64,000 nt of DNA from the NCBI GenBank assembly GCA_938075415.1, contig CALJHC010000009.1:1-64000 (forward strand), in the 5' to 3' direction. Under the pieces are notes generated by a model. That model worked only from the letters and a program-made list of their open reading frames with translations, was not told the origin of the DNA and did no database searches. This document shows positions 61,387 through 64,000 of the stretch, piece by piece (the first letter of the stretch is position 1; each line of letters begins with the position of its first letter). Source of the stretch: an uncultured Rubripirellula sp. Its GTDB lineage: Bacteria; Planctomycetota; Planctomycetia; Pirellulales; Pirellulaceae. Both the position numbers and the translations under genes were made by a program.

Positions 61387-61836
61387 ATGAATTTCGCTCG
61401 ACGATCAACAAAAACTTCGGCGGTTCTCGCAATCTGCGCGATCGCCGGCTTGTTTATCTTTGTGAAGGATTGGAAACGTGACTTCACCACAAACCACGCC
61501 AAGCTGGACGCCACCGCCAAGAATCCGCTACTGCGGCCTATCTCTCTTGAATGCTCGCGAGAAGAAGCCGTCGATGCAACCAAAATCTGGTTGAACGCTC
61601 AGCAGAACTGGAAGTTGATTTCGGAAAGTCAGGAAAGTGAGATTTCGGTTCTCAATCTAACCCGTGAAACCAAGGTCATGCGTTTCGTTGACGATATCCG
61701 TTTGGAAATTCATTCGGAATCAGAGGGTGTTCGAATTGAAGCCTCAAGTCAATCACGGATTGGACTGGGCGATCTAGGTCAGAATCCACGGAACTTGATT
61801 GAAATCAGCGACGGACTGCGAGCTGCAACTCCCTAG
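61387..61836 (+). CDS. DUF1499-family exported or membrane-anchored protein
   Basis: A 149-residue protein with an N-terminal hydrophobic segment (about 12-26, VLAICAIAGLFIFV). The rest fits DUF1499: CSREEAVDATKIWLNAQQNWKL (the W motif), FVDDIRLEIHSESEGVRIEA, then SSQSRIGLGDLGQNPRNLIEI, the conserved SxSRxGxGDxGxNxxR signature. The family's function is not established. ATG 61387 is a clear start. No operon partner. Confidence 0.83.
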   Translation: MNFARRSTKTSAVLAICAIAGLFIFVKDWKRDFTTNHAKLDATAKNPLLRPISLECSREEAVDATKIWLNAQQNWKLISESQESEISVLNLTRETKVMRFVDDIRLEIHSESEGVRIEASSQSRIGLGDLGQNPRNLIEISDGLRAATP

Positions 61837-62331
61837 CCAGTGCGGGGTGTCTGGTTCAGCACGCGTCGATACCGTTTTCAGGAAAGATCCGAATTGATTC
61901 ATGCAAGGTTAACGAAACGCCCGCGATCGGGTCAGAGACTGAGCGTACCGACTTCGCTTGCGGATGATCCTGTGATAAGTCCAGGAAGACAATCAATCCA
62001 GTGATTCCCGCGGGTTTTGGACACGTTAGCTTTTCCAAGGCTTGAGAAGCAGTTGTCGTTCTTGCGAACCGACGGATTAACAAAGTCTCAGGTTCGTTGG
62101 GGCTTTGTCTCAGGCTCTTCTTTATGCGATTATGGCACTCTCAGGACCTCCCGGACCGTGGCTCAATGGTTTAGGTATCAGAGTCTCTTCTGCTGTCCCT
62201 TCGCGGTGATAGGATTTGGCGCGGGTTGCTAACGCTCACATCTAAGAAGTAACCTTCTCAATCGCAGCAACGCTAATGCAGCGTTGGATTCCCGTTTCCT
62301 CGTAGAACTCTCAACTGAAAAGACCGACAAG
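61837..62331. other. Gap before the enolase-superfamily gene
   Basis: No gene or structure is supported. Confidence 0.4.
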
Positions 62332-63750
62332 ATGCCAAAAGCAACGGACGCCCATGTTGTGGAAGTGGATTCATTTTTAATCCCGGTAGAGATGCGGATG
62401 CCTCTTAAATTCGGTAGCGAGTCTGTTCAGGCCGTCAACTGTCTGCGTGTCTCGGTGAAGATAGAAGGAGCCGACGGACGAACCGCTGTCGGTTGGGGGG
62501 AAACACCGCTCTCCGTCACATGGGCGTGGCCGAGCAGCACTTTGAGCTATTCTACCCGGTTTGAAGCGATGATCGCTTTTTGCGGACGTTTGTCGGAGCA
62601 ATGGGCAAATCAGTCCGCAGCTGGTCACCCGATCGAAACCGGGTATCAGTTCCAAACTAAGACTCTGCCGAAAATACTCGAGCAATTCAATCGGGAGAGT
62701 TCAACAGAGCCACTTCCTCACCTTGCGGCACTGATTGCGACGAGCGCTTTTGACATTGCGACCCATGATGCCTACGGGATCCTGCACCAAACCGATATTT
62801 ACGACACTTATAATGAGAAATTTCTTTCACAGGACTTATCGGAGTTTCTTACGCCCCAAGATGCGTCCGTTACTTTTGATGGAAAATTCCCGAACGATTA
62901 CTTGGTGCAAGAGCCGGCAAAACAAATGCCCGTTTGGCACTTGGTTGGTGGTCTTGATCCTTTGGAGCGGTCGGACTGTTCAGGGGATGAACCCGACGAT
63001 GGCTATCCGGTGACGTTGCGACACTGGATTGAGGAAGACGGACTTGACTGTCTGAAAATTAAGTTGCGGGGAACTGATGAATCATGGGATTTCGAGCGAG
63101 TCGTTGCCGTCGGTGATCTCTCCCTTGAACTAGGAGTCTCTCACCTGTCGGCAGATTTCAATTGCACAGTGACTGATCCGGAATACGTCAATCGAATTCT
63201 GGACAAACTGCGGGCGGAGAGACCCGAAATCAGCGACCTGCTGTTATACGTAGAGCAACCATTTCCGTACGACCTTCGAGCCAACCAAATCGATGTTCAT
63301 AGCGTCTCGCAGCGATTGCCACTTTTCCTCGATGAAAGTGCCCATGACTGGGAATATGTCGCACTGGGTCGATCATTGGGGTGGACCGGAGTCGCTTTGA
63401 AGACTTGCAAAACGCAGACCGGTGCAATTCTCAGCCTTTGCTGGGCCAAAGCCCACGGGATGCCATTGATGGTTCAAGACCTGACCAACCCTATGTTGGC
63501 GCAAATTCCACATGTTCGCTTGGCAGCTCACGCCGGAACGATTCAAGGTGTCGAATCCAATGGGATGCAATTCTACCCGGATGCATCCACGCCAGAGGCA
63601 AAGGTTCATCCAGGACTTTACAAGCGACGCGAGGGTCAGCTCGATTTATCCAGTCTTTCAGGCAACGGATTCGGATATCGCCTTAATGAAATCACACGCG
63701 ATCTCAGTCCCGTTTCTCGGGTGAAGCGGTCGCGCCCGATCGATCCATGA
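62332..63750 (+). CDS. Enolase-superfamily enzyme (mandelate racemase/muconate lactonizing type)
   Basis: A 472-residue enolase-superfamily protein. The capping domain starts VEVDSFLIPVEMRMPLKFG. The barrel shows KIK with Lys242/Lys244, metal ligands at about Asp275 (SADFNC), Glu308 (VEQPFPYD) and Asp334/Glu335 (LDES), and Lys357 (ALKTCKTQTG), a layout like the muconate-lactonizing/dipeptide epimerase branch. The reaction abstracts the alpha-proton of a carboxylate; the actual substrate is unknown. The length is above the usual 350-400 residues, with an extra insert near residues 170-225. ATG 62332 is preferred over TTG 62284. Confidence 0.83.
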   Translation: MPKATDAHVVEVDSFLIPVEMRMPLKFGSESVQAVNCLRVSVKIEGADGRTAVGWGETPLSVTWAWPSSTLSYSTRFEAMIAFCGRLSEQWANQSAAGHPIETGYQFQTKTLPKILEQFNRESSTEPLPHLAALIATSAFDIATHDAYGILHQTDIYDTYNEKFLSQDLSEFLTPQDASVTFDGKFPNDYLVQEPAKQMPVWHLVGGLDPLERSDCSGDEPDDGYPVTLRHWIEEDGLDCLKIKLRGTDESWDFERVVAVGDLSLELGVSHLSADFNCTVTDPEYVNRILDKLRAERPEISDLLLYVEQPFPYDLRANQIDVHSVSQRLPLFLDESAHDWEYVALGRSLGWTGVALKTCKTQTGAILSLCWAKAHGMPLMVQDLTNPMLAQIPHVRLAAHAGTIQGVESNGMQFYPDASTPEAKVHPGLYKRREGQLDLSSLSGNGFGYRLNEITRDLSPVSRVKRSRPIDP

Positions 63751-63923
63751 ACCGCTTTTCTTGGCCACCAAAGATAAGCGTTCGGGATCGTGCCTGGTTG
63801 TCATGTTCATTCTGGTCTTCACTCGCTTGAATCCCACTTTGCCAGTAACAAGAGATTGGCCGGATGTTTTGTGTTATGCAGTCGAGCAATCTATTTTGGG
63901 GCAATTGCAGGCTGTCTCTGGAT

Positions 63924-63968
63924 GCTCTCAATACCGATGCTCTCAATACCGATGCTTTCAATACCGAT
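63924..63968. repeat. 15-bp tandem repeat, 3 copies
   Basis: GCTCTCAATACCGAT twice and GCTTTCAATACCGAT once, about 175 bases past the enolase-superfamily stop codon. Confidence 0.9.
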
Positions 63969-64000
63969 GCTTGCGAGAGTAATTGACACAGCCTAGTGAG

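Overview
The window looks like a chromosomal segment from a planctomycete, most likely a marine Pirellulaceae of the Rhodopirellula type. This is inferred from gene content: a formylglycine-type sulfatase, a two-domain DUF1080 protein, a Tat-exported Gfo/Idh/MocA oxidoreductase, a ceramidase fused to a LamG domain, many long secreted proteins of unknown role, large intergenic gaps and frequent TTG/GTG starts. I see no tRNA, rRNA, transposase, integrase, phage gene or CRISPR array.

Region by region. 1-0.8 kb: the tail of an unidentified gene and a small SRPBCC protein. 0.9-11.5 kb (minus strand): an ABC export system with an unusually long TolC-like lipoprotein, three paralogous HlyD/MacA adaptors that overlap by 4 and 1 bases, a MacB-type permease and its ATPase. 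12-19 kb: a Spy/LTXXQ-like periplasmic protein, an SDR oxidoreductase, biotin protein ligase next to a zinc-ribbon membrane protein, MogA, a PLP decarboxylase and a divergent RNase HII-like protein. 19.9-24.9 kb: glycogen debranching enzyme, a DUF4430 lipoprotein, an acidic hypothetical protein and a secreted protein with two Dabb domains. 25.3-32.9 kb: pnp, rpsO and cysC on the minus strand, an OmpA-like lipoprotein, a cysteine-desulfurase-like enzyme and nusB. 33.4-50.2 kb: secreted and degradative genes (ceramidase-LamG, Gfo/Idh, DUF1080, esterase, sulfatase, a degenerate CehA/McbA-like protein) around two divergent phosphohexomutases and an RRM protein. 50.4-64 kb: a BON-domain protein, large secreted proteins, a beta-propeller lactonase, a small coiled-coil protein, a DUF1499 protein and an enolase-superfamily enzyme.

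Two layers of non-coding structure stand out. First, at about 56.17-56.47 kb on the minus strand there is what looks like a free-standing structured RNA of about 265 nt: a sigma70-like promoter (TTGATT-17-GATAAT), several helices including a UUCG-capped hairpin, a 12-nt purine tract complementary to the usual 16S rRNA 3' end, and a strong intrinsic terminator. I cannot match it to RNase P, tmRNA, SRP or 6S RNA, and it is my main candidate for something undescribed. Second, at least thirteen short tandem-repeat arrays (units 6-21 bp, each with a different sequence) lie between genes or across stop codons. The largest is 22 hexamers of the G-quadruplex-capable GGGATT/GGGATC type between the two phosphohexomutase genes. 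The rpsO leader also carries helices that appear mutually exclusive.
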